NCBI GenBank assembly: GCA_009667805.1
Contig: CM019064.1
Location: 270,673,662 to 270,737,661, forward strand
Source: Leptobrachium leishanense
Lineage: Eukaryota; Chordata; Amphibia; Anura; Megophryidae
Direction: 5' to 3'
Length of the DNA: 64,000 nucleotides
The notes under the pieces are model-generated. The model was not told the DNA's origin and did no database searches. It was given only the letters and a program-made list of their open reading frames with translations. Positions 1 through 13,879 of this stretch are shown here, one piece after another; position 1 is the stretch's first letter, and each line of letters begins with the position of its first letter. Both the position numbers and the translations under genes were made by a program.

Positions 1-3000
1 CAGCCATATTACCAGTCTGCCAGCCATATTACCAGTCTGCCAGCCATATTACCAGTCTGCCAGCCATATTACCAGTCTGCCATGCACAATACCAGTTCCC
101 AGCCATATTACCAGTCTGCCAGTCATATTACCAGTCTGCCAGCTTACCAGTCTGCCATGCACATTACCAGTTTGCCGTGCATATTACCAGTCTGCCGTGC
201 ATATTACCAGTCTGCCGTGCATATTACCAGTCTGCCATACACAATACCAGTTCCCAGCCATTTTACCAGTCTGCCATGCACAAAACCAGTCTGCCATCCA
301 TATTACCAGTCTGCCATATTACCAGTCTGCCAGCCATATTACCAGTCTGCCAGCCATATTACCAGTCTGCCATGCACAAAACCAGTCTGCCAGCCATATT
401 ACCAGTTTGCCAGCCATATTACCAGTCTGCCATGCACATTACCAGTCTGCCATGCACAATACCAGTTCCCAGCCATATTACCAGTCTGCCATGCACAAAA
501 CCAGTCTGCCAGCCATATTACCAGTTCGGCAGCCATATTACCAGTCTGCCAGCCATATTACCAGTCTGCCAGCCATATTACCAGTCTGCCATCCATATTA
601 CCAGTCTGCCATCCATATTACCAGTCTGCCAGCCATATTACCAGTCTGCCAGCCATATTACCAGTTCGCCATGCACATTACCAGTTCGCCATGCACATTA
701 CCAGTCTGCCATGCACATTACCAGTCTGCCATGCACATTACCAGTCTGCCATGCACATTACCAGTCTGCCATGCACATTACCAGTCTGCCATGCACATTA
801 CCAGTCTGCCATGCACATTACCAGTCTGCCATGCACAATACCAGTTCCCAGCCATATTACCAGTCTGCCATGCACAAAACCAGTCTGCCATCCATATTAC
901 CAGTTCGCCAGCCATATTACCAGTCTGCCATCCATATTACCAGTCTGCCGTGCATATTACCAGTCTGCCGTGCATATTACCAGTCTGCCGTGCATATTAC
1001 CAGTCTGCCAGCCATATTACCAGTTCGGCAGCCATATTACCAGTCTGCCATGCACAAAACCAGTCTGCCATCCATATTACCAGTCTGCCATCCATATTAC
1101 CAGTCTGCAGCCATAAGTACCAGCGCCAGCCAGATTACCAGTCTGCCATATTAACCAGTCTGCCATCCATATTACCAGTCTGCCGTGCATATACCAGAGT
1201 CTGCCGTGCATATTACCAGTCTGCAATACACAATACCAGTTCCCAGCCATATTACCAGTCTGCCATGCACAAAACCANNNNNNNNNNNNNNNNNNNNNNN
1301 NNNNNNNNNNNNNNNNNNNNNNNNNNNNNNNNNNNNNNNNNNNNNNNNNNNNNNNNNNNNNNNNNNNNNNNNNNNNNATCCCAGCCATATTACCAGTCTG
1401 CCATGCACAAAACCAGTCTGCCAGCCATATTACCAGTCTGCCAGTCATATTACCAGTCTGCCAGTCATATTACCAGTCTGCCAGTCATATCACCAGTCTG
1501 CCAGTCATATTACCAGTCTGCCAGCCATATTACCAGTCTGCCAGCCATATTACCAGTTCGCCAGCCATATTACCAGTCTGCCAGTCATATTACCAGTCTG
1601 CCAGTCATTTACCAGTCTGCCAGTCATATTACCAGTCTGCCAGCCATATTACCAGTCTGCCAGCCATATTACCAGTCTGCCATGCACAATACCAGTTCCC
1701 AGCCATATTACCAGTCTGCCAGCCATATTACCAGTCTGCCATACACAATACCAGTTCCCAGCCATTTTACCAGTCTGCCATGCACAAAACCAGTCTGCCA
1801 GCCATATTACCAGTCTGCCAGCCATATTACCAGTTTGCCAGCCATATTACCAGTTTGCCAGCCATATTACCAGTTTGCCAGCCATATTACCAGTCTGCCA
1901 TGCACATTACCAGTCTGCCATGCACAATACCAGTTCCCAGCCATATTACCAGTCTGCCATGCACAAAACCAGTCTGCCAGCCATATTACCAGTTCGGCAG
2001 CCATATTACCAGTTCGCCAGCCATATTACCAGTTCGCCAGCCATATTACCAGTTCGCCAGCCATATTACCAGTCTGCCATCCATATTACCAGTCTGCCAT
2101 CCATATTACCAGTCTGCCAGCCATATTACCAGTTCGGCAGCCATATTACCAGTCTGCCATGCACAAAACCAGTCTGCCATCCATATTACCAGTCTGCCAG
2201 CCATATTACCAGTTCGCCAGCCATATTACCAGTCTGCCATATTACCAGTCTGCCATGCACATTACCAGTTTGCCGTGCATATTACCAGTCTGCCGTGCAT
2301 ATTACCAGTCTGCCATGCATATTACCAGTCTGCCATACACAATACCAGTTCCCAGCCATATTACCAGTCTGCCAGCCATATTACCAGTCTGCCAGCCATA
2401 TTACCAGTCTGCCAGCCATATTACCAGTTTGCCAGCCATATTACCAGTTTGCCAGCCATATTACCAGTCTGCCATGCACATTACCAGTCTGCCATGCACA
2501 ATACCAGTTCCCAGCCATATTACCAGTCTGCCATGCACAAAACCAGTCTGCCAGCCATATTACCAGTCTGCCATCCATATTACCAGTCTGCCAGCCATAT
2601 TACCAGTCTGCCAGCCATATTACCAGTCTGCCAGCCATATTACCAGTCTGCCAGCCATATTACCAGTTCGCCAGCCATATTACCAGTCTGCCATGCACAA
2701 AACCAGTCTGCCATCCATATACCAGTCTGCCGTGCATATTACCAGTCTGCCGTGCATATTACCAGTCTGCCGTGCATATTACCAGTCTGCCAGGCATATT
2801 ACCAGTCTGCCATGCACAAAACCAGTCTGCCAGCCATATTACCAGTCTGCCAGCCATATTACCAGTTCGCCAGCCATATTACCAGTCTGCCATGCACAAA
2901 ACCAGTCTGCCATCCATATTACCAGTCTGCCGTGCATATTACCAGTCTGCCGTGCATATTACCAGTCTGCCGTGCATATTACCAGTCTGCCAGGCATATT

Positions 3001-6000
3001 ACCAGTCTGCCATGCACAAAACCAGTCTGCCAGCCATATTACCAGTCTGCCAGCCATATTACCAGTCTGCCAGCCATATTACCAGTCTGCCGTGCATATT
3101 ACCAGTCTGCCGTGCATATTACCAGTCTGCCGTGCATATTACCAGTCTGCCGTGCATATTACCAGTCTGCCAGCCATATTACCAGTCTGCCAGCCATATT
3201 ACCAGTCTGCCAGCCATATTACCAGTCTGCCAGCCATATTACCAGTTTGCCATGCACATTACCAGTCTGCCATGCACAATACCAGTTTGCCAGCCATATT
3301 ACCAGTTTGCCAGCCATATTACCAGTTTGCCAGCCATATTACCAGTCTGCCATGCACATTACCAGTCTGCCATGCACATTACCAGTCTGCCATGCACATT
3401 ACCAGTCTGCCATGCACAAAACCAGTCTGCCATGCACAAAACCAGTCTGCCAGCCATATTACCAGTTCGCCAGCCATATTACCAGTCTGCCAGTCATATT
3501 ACCAGTTCGGCAGCCATATTACCAGTCTGCCATGCACAAAACCAGTCTGCCATCCATATTACCAGTCTGCCGTGCATATTACCAGTCTGCCGTGCATATT
3601 ACCAGTCTGCCGTGCATATTACCAGTCTGCCAGTCATATTACCAGTCTGCCAGTCATATTACCAGTCTGCCAGTCATATTACCAGTCTGCCAGCCATATT
3701 ACCAGTCTGCCAGCCATATTACCAGTCTGCCATGCACAAAACCAGTCTGCCAGCCATATTACCAGTCTGCCAGCCATATTACCAGTCTGCCAGCCATATT
3801 ACCAGTCTGCCAGCCATATTACCAGTCTGCCGTGCATATTACCAGTCTGCCGTGCATATTACCAGTCTGCCAGGCATATTACCAGTCTGCCATGCACAAT
3901 ACCAGTTCCCAGCCATATTACCAGTCTGCCGTGCACATTACCAGTCTGCCGTGCACATTACCAGTCTGCCACGCACAAAACCAGTCTGCCGTGCATATTA
4001 CCAGTCTGCCGTGCATATTACCAGTCTGCCATACACAATACCAGTTCCCAGCCATATTACCAGTCTGCCGTGCACAAAACCAGTCTGCCAGCCATATTAC
4101 CAGTCTGCCAGCCATATTACCAGTCTGCCGTGCACAAAACCAGTCTGCCATGCACATTACCAGTCTGCCATGCACATTACCAGTCTGCCATGCACATTAC
4201 CAGTCTGCCATGCACATTACCAGTCTGCCATGCACAATACCAGTTCCCAGCCATATTACCAGTCTGCCATGCACAAAACCAGTCTGCAAGCCATATTACC
4301 AGTCTGCCAGCCATATTACCAGTCTGCCAGCCATATTACCAGTCTGCCAGCCATATTACCAGTTTGCCAGCCATATTACCAGTCTGCCATGCATATTACC
4401 AGTTCCCAGCCATATTACCAGTCTGCCAGCCATATTACCAGTTCGGCAGCCATATTACCAGTCTGCCAGCCATATACCAGTCTGCCATCCATATTACCAG
4501 TCTGCCAGTCATATTACCAGTCTGCCAGCCATATACCAGTCTGCCATGCACAATACCAGTTCCCAGCCATATTACCAGTCTGCCAGTCATATTACCAGTC
4601 TGCCAGCCATATTACCAGTCTGCCAGCCATATTACCAGTCTGCCAGCCATATTACCAGTCTGCCATGCACAATACCAGTTCCCAGCCATATTACCAGTCT
4701 GCCAGCCATATTACCAGTCTGCCATACACAATACCAGTTCCCAGCCATTTTACCAGTCTGCCATGCACAAAACCAGTCTGCCAGCCATATTACCAGTCTG
4801 CCAGCCATATTACCAGTCTGCCAGCCATATTACCAGTTTGCCAGCCATATTACCAGTTTGCCAGCCATATTACCAGTCTGCCATGCACATTACCAGTCTG
4901 CCATGCACAATACCAGTTCCCAGCCATATTACCAGTCTGCCATGCACAAAACCAGTCTGCCAGCCATATTACCAGTTCGGCAGCCATATTATCAGTTCGC
5001 CAGCCATATTACCAGTTCGCCAGCCATATTACCAGTTCGCCAGCCATATTACCAGTTCGCCAGCCATATTACCAGTTCGCCATCCATATTACCAGTCTGC
5101 CATCCATATTACCAGTCTGCCAGCCATATTACCAGTTCGGCAGCCATATTACCAGTCTGCCATGCACAAAACCAGTCTGCCAGCCATATTACCAGTTCGC
5201 CAGCCATATTACCAGTCTGCCATATTACCAGTCTGCCATGCACATTACCAGTTTGCCGTGCATATTACCAGTCTGCCGTGCATATTACCAGTCTGCCGTG
5301 CATATTACCAGTCTGCCATACACAATACCAGTTCCCAGCCATTTTACCAGTCTGCCATGCACAAAACCAGTCTGCCAGCCATATTACCAGTTCGGCAGCC
5401 ATATTACCAGTCTGCCATCCATATTACCAGTTTGCCGTGCATATTACCAGTCTGCCGTGCATATTACCAGTCTGCCAGCCATATTACCAGTCTGCCATGC
5501 ACAATACCAGTTCCCAGCCATATTACCAGTCTGCCATGCACAAAACCTGTCTGCCAGCCATATTACCAGTCTGCCAGCCATATTACCAGTCTGCCAGTCA
5601 TATTACCAGTCTGCCAGCCATATTACCAGTCTGCCGTGCACAATACCAGTTCCCAGCCATATTACCAGTCTGCCATGCACAAAACCAGTCTGCCAGCCAT
5701 ATTACCAGTTCGGCAGCCATATTACCAGTCTGCCAGCCATATTACCAGTCTGCCGTGCATATTACCAGTCTGCCGTGCATATTACCAGTCTGCCGTGCAT
5801 ATTACCAGTCTGCCGTGCATATTACCAGTCTGCCAGCCATATTACCAGTCTGCCATGCACAATACCAGTTCCCAGCCATATTACCAGTCTGCCATGCACA
5901 AAACCAGTCTGCCAGCCATATTACCAGTCTGCCAGCCATATTACCAGTCTGCCATGCACAATACCAGTTCCCAGCCATATTACCAGTCTGCCATGCACAA

Positions 6001-9000
6001 TACCAGTCTGCCATGCACAATACCAGTCTGCCATGCACAATACCAGTTCCCAGCCATATTACCAGTCTGCCATGCACATTACCAGTCTGCCATGCACAAT
6101 ACCAGTTCCCAGCCATATTACCAGTCTGCCATGCACAAAACCAGTCTGCCAGCCATATTACCAGTCTGCCAGTCATATTACCAGTCTGCCAGTCATATTA
6201 CCAGTCTGCCAGTCATATTACCAGTCTGCCAGTCATATTACCAGTCTGCCAGTCATATTACCAGTCTGCCAGCCATATTACCAGTCTGCCAGCCATATTA
6301 CCAGTCTGCCAGCCATATTACCAGTCTGCCAGTCATATTACCAGTCTGCCAGTCATATTACCAGTCTGCCAGTCATATTACCAGTCTGCCAGCCATATTA
6401 CCAGTCTGCCAGCCATATTACCAGTCTGCCATGCACAATACCAGTTCCAGCCATATTACCAGTCTGCCATGCACAATACCAGTCTGCCATGCACAATACC
6501 AGTCTGCCATGCACAATACCAGTTGCCAGCCATATTACCAGTCTGCCATGCACATTACCAGTCTGCCATGCACATACCAGTTCCCAGCCATATTACCAGT
6601 CTGCCATGCACAAAACCAGTCTGCCAGCCATATTACCAGTCTGCCAGTCATATTACCAGTCTGCCAGTCATATTACCAGTCTGCCAGTCATATTACCAGT
6701 CTGCCATCATATTACCAGTCTGCCAGCCATTACCAGTCTGCCAGCCATATTACCAGTTCGCAGCCATATTACCAGTCTGCCAGCCATATTACCAGTCTGC
6801 CAGTCATATTACCAGTCTGCCATCATATTACCAGTCTGCCAGTCATATTACCAGTCTGCCAGCCATATTACCAGTCTGCCAGCCATATTACCAGTCTGCC
6901 ATGCACATTACCAGTCTGCCAGCATATTACCAGTCTGCCAGCCATATTACCAGTCTGCCATACACAATACCAGTTCCCAGCCATTTACCAGTCTGCCATG
7001 CACAAAACCAGTCTGCCAGCCATATTACCAGTTTGCCAGCCATATTACCAGTTGCCAGCCATATTACCAGTTTGCCAGCCATATTACCAGTCTGCCAGCC
7101 ATATTACCAGTTGCCAGCCATATTACCAGTCTGCCATCCATATTACCAGTCTGCCATCCATATTACCAGTCTGCCAGCCATATTACCAGTTCGGCAGCCA
7201 TATTACCAGTCTGCCATGCACAAAACCAGTCTGCCATCCATATTACCAGTCTGCCATCCATATTACCAGTCTGCCAGCCATATTACCAGTTCGCCAGCCA
7301 TATTACCAGTCTGCCATATTACCAGTCTGCCATGCACATTACCAGTCTGCCGTGCATATTACCAGTCTGCCGTGCATATTACCAGTCTGCCATGCACAAA
7401 ACCAGTCTGCCAGCCATATTACCAGTCTGCCAGCCATATTACCAGTTTGCCAGCCATATTACCAGTTTGCCAGCCATATTACCAGTCTGCCATGCACATT
7501 ACCAGTCTGCCATGCACATACCAGTTCCAGCCATATTACCAGTCTGCCATGCACATTACCAGTCTGCCATGCAATATTACCAGTCTGCCGTGCATATTAC
7601 CAGTCTGCCATGCACAAAACCAGTCTGCCAGCCATATTACCAGTCTGCCAGCCATATTACCAGTTTGCCAGCCATATTACCAGTTTGCCAGCCATATTAC
7701 CAGTCTGCCATGCACATTACCAGTCTGCCATGCACAATACCAGTTCCCAGCCATATTACCAGTCTGCCATGCACAAAACCAGTCTGCCAGCCATATTACC
7801 AGTCTGCCAGCCATATTACCAGTCTGCCAGCCATATTACCAGTCTGCCATGCATATTACCAGTCTGCCATGCATATTACCAGTCTGCCATGCACAATACC
7901 AGTTCCCAGCCATATTACCAGTCTGCCATGCACATTACCAGTCTGCCATGCACATTACCAGTCTGCCATGCACAATACCAGTCTGCCATGCACAATACCA
8001 GTTCCCAGCCATATTACCAGTCTGCCATGCACAAAACCAGTCTGCCAGCCATATTACCAGTCTGCAGCCATATTACAGTCTGCCAGCCATATTACCAGTC
8101 TGCCAGCCATATTACCAGTCTGCCATGCATATTACCAGTCTGCCATGCACATTACCAGTCTGCCAGCATATTACCAGTCTGCCAGTCATATTACCAGTCT
8201 GCCAGCCATATTACCAGTCGGCAGCCATATTACCAGTCTGCCAGCCATATTACCAGTCTGCCAGCCATATTACCAGTCTGCCATCCATATTACCAGTCTG
8301 CCATCCATATTACCAGTCTGCCGTGCATATTACCAGTCTGCCGTGCATATTACCAGTCTGCCGTGCATATTACCAGTCTGCCAGCCATATTACCAGTCTG
8401 CCATGCACAATACCAGTTCCCAGCCATATTACCAGTCTGCCATGCACAATACCAGTCTGCCATGCACAATACCAGTCTGCCATGCACAATACCAGTTCCC
8501 AGCCATATTACCAGTCTGCCGTGCACAATACCAGTCTGCCATGCACAATACCAGTTCCCAGCCATATTACCAGTCTGCCATGCACAAAACCAGTCTGCCA
8601 GCCATATTACCAGTTCGGCAGCCATATTACCAGTCTGCCAGCCATATTACCAGTTCGCCAGCCATATTACCAGTCTGCCATCCATATTACCAGTCTGCCA
8701 TCCATATTACCAGTCTGCCGTGCATATTACCAGTCTGCCGTGCATATTACCAGTCTGCCAGCCATATTACCAGTCTGCCATGCACAATACCAGTTCCCAG
8801 CCATATTACCAGTCTGCCATGCACAAAACCAGTCTGCCAGCCATATTACCAGTCTGCCAGCCATATTACCAGTCTGCCAGCCATATTACCAGTCTGCCAT
8901 GCACAATACCAGTTCCCAGCCATATTACCAGTCTGCCATGCACATTACCAGTCTGCCATGCACAATACCAGTTCCCAGCCATATTACCAGTCTGCCATGC

Positions 9001-11941
9001 ACAAAACCAGTCTGCCATGCATATTACCAGTCCGCCAGCCATATTACCAGTCCGCCAGCCATATTACCAGTCTGCCTACCATATTACCAGTCCGCCAGCC
9101 ATATTACCAGTCTGCCAGCCATATTACCAGTCTGCCAGCCATATTACCAGTCTGCCAGCCATATTACCAGTCTGCCATGCACAATACCAGTTCCCAGCCA
9201 TATTACCAGTCTGCCATGCACAAAACCAGTCTGCCAGCCATATTACCAGTCTGCCAGCCATATTACCAGTCTGCCAGTCATATTACCAGTCTGCCAGTCA
9301 TATTACCAGTCTGCCAGTCCATATCACCAGTCTGCCAGTCATATTACCAGTCTGCAGTCATATTACCAGTCTGCCAGCCATATTACCAGTCTGCCAGCCA
9401 TATTACCAGTTCGCCAGCCATAATTACCAGTCTGCCAGCCATAATTACCAGTCTGCCAGCCATATTACCAGTCTGCCAGCCATATTACCAGTCTGCCATG
9501 CACAATACCAGTCTGCCATGCACAATACCAGTTCCCAGCCATATTACCAGTCTGCCAGCCATATTACCAGTCTGCCAGCCATATTACCAGTCTGCCAGCA
9601 TATTACCAGTTCGCAGCCATATTACCAGTTCGCCAGCCATATTACCAGTTCGCCAGCCATATTACCAGTCTGCCATCCATATTACCAGTCTGCCATCCAT
9701 ATTACCAGTCTGCCAGCCATATTACCAGTTCGGCAGCCATATTACTAGTCTGCCATGCACAAAACCAGTCTGCCATGCACAAAACCAGTCTGCCAGCCAT
9801 ATTACCAGTTCGCCAGCCATAATTACCAGTCTGCCATATTACCAGTCTGCCATGCACATTACCAGTTTGCCGTGCATATTACCAGTCTGCCGTGCATATT
9901 ACCAGTCTGCCGTGCATATTACCAGTCTGCCGTGCACATTACCAGTCTGCCATGCACATTACCAGTCTGCCATGCACAATACCAGTCTGCCATGCACAAT
10001 ACCAGTTCCCAGCCATATTACCAGTCTGCCATGCACAAAACCAGTCTGCCAGCCATATTACCAGTCTGCCAGCCATATTACCAGTCTGCCAGCCATATTA
10101 CCAGTCTGCCATGCATATTACCAGTCTGCCATGCATATTACCAGTCTGCCATGCATATTACCAGTCTGCCATGCACAATACCAGTTCCCAGCCATATTAC
10201 CAGTCTGCCAGTCATATTACCAGTCTGCCAGCCATATTACCAGTTCGGCAGCCATATTACCAGTCTGCCAGCCATATTACCAGTTCGCCAGCCATATTAC
10301 CAGTCTGCCATCCATATTACCAGTCTGCCATCCATATTACCAGTCTGCCGTGCATATTACCAGTCTGCCGTGCATATTACCAGTCTGCCGTGCATATTAC
10401 CAGTCTGCCGTGCATATTACCAGTCTGCCAGCCATATTACCAGTCTGCCATGCACAATACCAGTTCCCAGCCATATTACCAGTCTGCCATGCACAAAACC
10501 AGTCTGCCAGCCATATTACCAGTCTGCCAGCCATATTACCAGTTCGGCAGCCATATTACCAGTCTGCCAGCCATATTACCAGTTCGCCAGCCATATTACC
10601 AGTCTGCCATCCATATTACCAGTCTGCCGTGCATATTACCAGTCTGCCATGCACAAAACCAGTCTGCCAGCCATATTACCAGTCTGCCAGCCATATTACC
10701 AGTCTGCCAGCCATATTACCAGTCTGCCAGCCATATTACCAGTCTGCCAGCCATATTACCAGTCTGCCGTGCATATTACCAGTCTGCCAGGCATATTACC
10801 AGTCTGCCATGCACAATACCAGTTCCCAGCCATATTACCAGTCTGCCATGCACAAAACCAGTCTGCCATGCATATTACCAGTCTGCCAGCCATATTACCA
10901 GTCTGCCATGCACAAAACCAGTCTGCCAGCCATATTACCAGTCTGCCAGCCATATTACCAGTCTGCCAGCCATATTACCAGTCTGCCAGCCATATTACCA
11001 GTCTGCCAGCCATATTACCAGTCTGCCGTGCATATTACCAGTCTGCCAGGCATATTACCAGTCTGCCATGCACAATACCAGTTCCCAGCCATATTACCAG
11101 TCTGCCATGCACAAAACCAGTCTGCCAGCCATATTACCAGTCTGCCAGTCATATTACCAGTCTGCCAGTCATATTACCAGTCTGCCAGTCATATTACCAG
11201 TCTGCCAGCCATATTACCAGTCTGCCAGTCATATTACCAGTCCGCCAGCCATATTACCAGTCTGCCAGCCATATTACCAGTTCGGCAGCCATATTACCAG
11301 TCTGCCATCCATATTACCAGTCTGCCAGCCATATTACCAGTCTGCCAGCCATATTACCAGTTCGCCAGCCATATTACCAGTTCGCCAGCCATATTACCAG
11401 TCTGCCATGCACATTACCAGTCTGCCATGCACATTACCAGTCTGCCATGCACAATACCAGTCTGCCATGCACAATACCAGTCTGCCATGCACAATACCAG
11501 TTCCCCGCCATATTACCAGTCTGCCAGCCATATTACCAGTCTGCCATGCACAAAACCAGTCTGCAAGCCATATTACCAGTCTGCCAGCCATATTACCAGT
11601 CTGCCAGCCATATTACCAGTCTGCCAGCATTATTACCAGTCTGCCAGCATTATTACCAGTCTGCCAGCATTATTACCAGTCTGCCAGCATTACCAGTCTG
11701 CCAGCCATATTACCAGTCTGCCATGCATATTACCAGTCTGCCATGCACAATACCAGTTCCCAGCCATATTACCAGTCTGCCAGTCATATTACCAGTCTGC
11801 CAGCCATATTACCAGTCTGCTGTGCATATTACCAGTGTGCCGTGCACATTACCGGTCTGCCGTGCACAATACCAGTCTTCCATGCACAATACCAGTTCCC
11901 AGCCATATTACCAGTCTGCCAGCCATAATGCCAGTGTCTCA
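1..11941. repeat. 20-bp tandem satellite array (about 590 units)
   Basis: The consensus unit is CCAGTCTGCCAGCCATATTA. Unit after unit differs at a few fixed places: the middle triplet (AGC, ATG, GTG, ATC, AGT), the end (TATT, CATT, CAAT, CAAA), and TCTGCC replaced by TTCGCC, TTTGCC or TTCGGC. A 19-bp variant beginning CCAGTTCCC recurs, usually preceded by a CAATA-ending unit and often followed by a CAAAA-ending unit, so variants travel in blocks. The array starts inside a unit at base 1 and so continues to the left. No forward frame of the unit contains a stop, which gives read-through frames of more than 3000 codons. These encode only a 20-residue periodic string and survive even where single bases are lost, so I do not call them genes. 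Confidence 0.97.
1278..1377. other. Assembly gap (100 N)
   Basis: Exactly 100 N inside the satellite, the usual placeholder for a gap of unknown size. The true array length is therefore unknown. Units just left of the gap (about 1105-1235) are unusually damaged, as expected at a contig end. Confidence 0.98.
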
Positions 11942-12524
11942 TAATAACAGTGTGCCTAACTACCTGCCTGCCATGCCATGCATACCACATGCCATTAAAT
12001 ATACGCATAATGTATACGCTACAAACAAAATGTCCGCCCAAGCCCAACACAATCTAAGGGGCCCCATGAGTTTACAATCTAAGGGGTCCCACAAGTTTAC
12101 AATCTGAGGGTCCGGTTCCCGTGAGCTTACAATCTAAGAGAGAAGAGGAACCGACTCTAATATATAAATTCCTTTGTAATGCGCTGTCAGCTGGGTGCGC
12201 ACCCATCACAGCTGCTCAGTCGGCCCTCCTGTTGTGGATGGAATGGCGATGGACGCGTTACAAATGTATTTATATAGAGAGATAATCTTGGATAGGACAT
12301 TGAAAAAAAACTATGTGGACGTGAATTCTGATCAAGCGACAATAGACTGCCCTCTGGGCAGGCTTTCCACCTAGTTTACTATCAAAAAATATGACAAAAT
12401 GGTAAAACACACTTTTTCGTAATTTAATCCCCAAAATCTACAACCGCCAAAAAAGACCCTAGCTAAATAGTTTTAAAAATTTGTCCCGAGAATAGAAATA
12501 CCCAATATTTACATGTTTTTGCTT
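11942..12524. other. Satellite edge and short LINE/SINE-like tail copies
   Basis: Units lose identity from about 11820 and disappear by about 11990. At 12042-12150 three imperfect copies of a roughly 30-bp phrase built on TTTACAATCTAAGGGG lie in tandem. The same phrase ends the interspersed repeats at about 20372-20600 and 51050-51215. Nothing recognisable was seen in 12151-12524. Confidence 0.6.
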
Positions 12525-13143
12525 TTTAACCTTCACTGGTGAGCCAGTTCACCTATGTGCGCTTAGCTCATTTTGACCGTTTTATGCTCATTATTTTTAG
12601 ATGATAGCCTAGGTCCTATTTAACTAACCCCCCCCAGACAAATTTAAATAAAAATTTTAAATAAATTTAATTTATTTTTATTTTTTCTAGCTTGGTATCA
12701 TTTTTCTAGTTTGGTATCATTAGAAAGGTCATGATCAGGCCTTTCCAATGATGTCCAACATGACCCTCTAGCTGCCACGGATCAGGAGATAAGGAAATCC
12801 AAATGATCCCCCTATCTCCCCTGGCAACTAGGGTGTTAACTGGCCCACTGACATCCTCACACATATGGTGGGGTTGTCAGTGGGTGGGGGTGACCTGGAG
12901 GCTTGGCTGACATCCAATATGTCAGCCATCTCCAGGTTTAAATCGCGATTCAGCGCCGATTGACGCTGAGTCGCGATTCGGCAGCAAAACGGTTAACTTT
13001 ATACACAGCTGAAAAGGGGAGGCTGTCCCCTTTCCAGTGGAGCAAAAAGCATCGCTGTAGGGTGAATGGTTGGGGAGATAGAGGGCTCCAAAAGAGCCCC
13101 CCTCCCCTTCCTTAATTTCAATGCAGGTGCCGAGGGGGCGAGA
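12525..13143 (+). mobile_element. Partial copy of the TTAA-flanked hairpin element family
   Basis: This shares order and sequence with the fuller copies at 32764-33990 and 34755-35990: a degraded left end (CCTTCACTGGTGAGCC), the phrase around TTTGGTATCATTAGAAAGG, then a series of hairpins. Visible hairpins are 12894-12936 (GGCTGACAT paired with ATGTCAGCC), one built on AATCGCGATTCAGCG near 12943-12980, one near 13007-13041 (GAAAAGGGG with CCCCTTTC), and one near 13075-13108 (GGGCTC with GAGCCC). The right end is missing; the sequence runs directly into Tigger sequence at about 13144. Confidence 0.75.
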
Positions 13144-13610
13144 GAACCCTTAATTCTGCTTGGAGAAACTGTGGCCTGATTGTGTTCTTGGGCATGACTT
13201 TGAGGGGTTTGCTCAGAAACAGGAGTCACCAGTTGTTGATGAAATTATGTCCGTAGGGAAGACCATGGGACTGGAGGTGAATGAGGATGACATTCAAGAG
13301 ATGGTGGAGGAATATGGCCAGGAGCTGACCACTGACGAACTGATGGCTCTGCGTTGAAAGCAACAGCAAGAGGTTATGGAGGAGATCTTGTCTGTAAAGG
13401 AAGATAAAAAGACAGAGGAATCCCTCACCTCAAATGAGATGAGAGATGTGTAAAATGTGAGAAACAGCGCAAAATTTTGTAGAAAAGCACCACCCGAATA
13501 AGGCTGTAGCAGTGCGAACGACAAGTGTCATTGCATAGATACCTTGTTAAAGACGCTCAAAAAGATTCCAGTGAGCCAACAGGTGGCGTTAGTGAGAAAC
13601 ATCCTACACA
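13144..13610 (+). pseudogene. Tigger/pogo-type transposase, C-terminal fragment
   Basis: The reading beginning KLWPDCV, through VVDEI, GLEVNEDDI and GQELTTDELMAL, is the recognisable C-terminal part of Tigger (pogo superfamily, Tc1/mariner) transposases, which cut and paste DNA at TA dinucleotides. The open stretch 13160-13357 ends at a stop and homology continues in the same frame to a second stop at 13450, then in degraded form to about 13610. A one-base shift separates the upstream Asn-Ser-Ala-Trp codons from KLWPDCV. The N-terminal DNA-binding and catalytic parts are absent, so this is a dead 3' fragment. The element's 3' end follows directly. Confidence 0.85.
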
Positions 13611-13879
13611 ATAACCCTCGTCCGCCTCTCCTCTCTCTCCCTCCCACCAGCCACGATTTTTCTCAAAGGTAAAGTGCGGGTTAACTTGTTTTATTTTTAC
13701 TTTATACTATACAGTATTTTGTATTACTGGAATCACTTTCATATGAATAAATGGTTGTGGAACAAATCGTCAGAGTTTCCATTATTTCTTATAGGGAAAT
13801 TTGCTTTGTTATACAAGTGCTTTGGATTACAAGCACGTTTCCGTAACGAATTATGCTCGCAATCCAAGGTATTACTGTA
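13611..13879 (+). mobile_element. Tigger 3' end with terminal inverted repeat
   Basis: Downstream of the transposase remnant, the phrases around CCATTATTTCTTATAGGG, CTTTGGATTACAAGCACG and AAGGTATTACTG are the typical right terminal repeat of Tigger elements. The last base before the TA duplication is about 13877 (TACTG then TA). The left end lies outside the remnant: the copy begins abruptly at 13144 beside an unrelated element. Confidence 0.8.

Noticed and set aside
5802..8625. Minus-strand open stretches in the satellite
   Set aside because: These are stretches of the same repeat where the TAA-containing unit form happens to be out of frame; no motif is present.
1..11941. CRISPR array
   Set aside because: Units are contiguous with no spacers, and the surrounding sequence is vertebrate.
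197..12107. Forward open reading frames of about 3200, 3640 and 2550 codons
   Set aside because: They are translations of the 20-bp satellite in different frames, cross a 100-N gap and contain only a periodic 20-residue pattern. All forward frames are open because the unit has no stop.
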